Assembly (NCBI RefSeq): GCF_002002735.1
Contig: NZ_MUNY01000033.1
Span: 28,836 to 92,835, forward strand
Direction of reading: 5' to 3'
Length of the DNA stretch: 64,000 nucleotides
From: Algoriphagus sp. A40
GTDB taxonomy: Bacteria; Bacteroidota; Bacteroidia; Cytophagales; Cyclobacteriaceae
The notes below the pieces were generated by a model that saw only the letters and a program-made list of their open reading frames with translations, was not told the DNA's origin and did no database searches. A program made the position numbers and the translations under genes. Of this stretch, positions 63,702 to 64,000 are shown one piece after another. Positions within the stretch are counted from its first letter, which is position 1; each line of letters opens with the position of its first letter.

Positions 63702-63731
63702 TTGGAAAGAAAGAAACTTCACTTACCTTTG
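63702..63731 (+). promoter_or_regulatory. rRNA operon promoter
   Basis: TTG (63702-63704), a 19-base gap and TACCTTTG (63724-63731) form a strong Bacteroidetes promoter about 200 bases before the 16S gene. CTTGTTG just upstream of both rRNA promoter candidates is shared. Confidence 0.7.
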
Positions 63732-63933
63732 CAACCCTGTTCGAAAGGAACGGAAGAAAACGAGAAGCGAATCAAACGGAAAACGGGGCAGCGATGCCGG
63801 TTTTTGCCAAGCCTGCCGAATGAGGCGGGAGAAGTTCTTTGAAATGTTGTAAGAGAGAAAAAGAGCCTGAGAAAAGGGCAGGGAGTTGTCAAGAGGCCTT
63901 AGGGCATTTGACAATCGACAATAATGATAATTT
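63732..63933 (+). other. rRNA leader, no gene
   Basis: Transcribed leader between the promoter and 16S. It has no supported reading frame. GTTCTTTGAAAT (63834-63845) resembles the boxA antitermination element of rRNA leaders. The processing stem partner would lie beyond the window. Confidence 0.6.

Positions 63934-64000
<67 letters not shown>

Noticed and set aside
63474..63842. Reading frame in the rRNA leader
   Set aside because: It overlaps the rRNA promoters and leader, has an arginine/lysine-biased composition without family features and lacks a plausible start context.

Overview
The window is bacterial chromosome from a Bacteroidetes organism, most likely of the order Cytophagales (Cyclobacteriaceae, Algoriphagus-like). 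This is inferred from several features. Promoters are of the Bacteroidetes type (TTTG or TTG, a gap of about 19, then TAnnTTTG) and most genes lack a Shine-Dalgarno sequence. There is a type IX secretion sorting domain protein, a SusC-like TonB receptor with DUF4249 lipoproteins, a DUF4835 protein between coaBC and recN, and a zinc-ligand-free L36. The last 67 bases are the start of a 16S rRNA gene.

Layout. 1-8.7 kb: distal part of the S10/spc/alpha ribosomal operon (rplE' rpsN rpsH rplF rplR rpsE rpmD rplO secY map infA rpmJ rpsM rpsK rpsD rpoA rplQ), ending in a clear terminator. 8.7-13.8 kb: carA, eno, a DivIC/FtsB-like protein, an outer-membrane protein, cysE and cysM. 13.8-14.9 kb: a cluster of palindromes and a Tat-exported sugar isomerase-like protein. 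15.0-23.7 kb: a tightly overlapping operon of a secreted protein, an STN-containing TonB receptor, three tandem DUF4249 lipoproteins and a macroglobulin-like exported protein. 23.9-29.6 kb (minus): an anchored 901-aa propeller-like protein, mdh, a DNA-binding-less Crp-like protein and tilS. 29.8-38.3 kb: envelope and housekeeping genes (OstA-like, T9SS cargo, bamD, rpoZ, coaBC, DUF4835, recN, fabI). 38.4-43.9 kb: amidohydrolase, alpha/beta hydrolase, then a MarR / YceI / ring-cleaving dioxygenase / carboxylesterase cluster that resembles the Firmicutes mhq quinone-response regulon. 44.0-45.5 kb: a DUF4143-type ATPase lying between two 105-bp direct repeats. 45.8-50.0 kb (minus): sbcC and sbcD. 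50.2-57.5 kb: rlpA-like gene, two tandem Tat-exported Gfo/Idh/MocA oxidoreductases, a small-protein/nucleotidyltransferase pair, an Ldh-family dehydrogenase and ppx/gppA. 57.9-63.4 kb: acyl-CoA carboxylase beta subunit, an S23 four-helix-bundle gene between inverted repeats, an M42 peptidase, a signal-less BtuF-like protein and two DUF1080 proteins. 63.5-64.0 kb: rRNA promoter/leader and 16S start.

How the genes fit together. Most of the window is core metabolism and information processing. Accessory interest lies in three places: the DUF4249/TonB operon, a candidate uncharacterised uptake or surface system; the ATPase cassette with its palindromic flanks; and scattered parts of a possible oxidative 3-keto-glycoside pathway (Gfo/Idh/MocA pair, DUF1080 pair, sugar isomerase-like protein). 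A second theme is short repeats. At least six different repeat units lie on or within a few bases of stop codons, which suggests that gene 3' ends are their preferred or tolerated sites.

All family names are by reading the sequence; no database search was run. No CRISPR array, tRNA gene, complete insertion sequence or prophage was seen.
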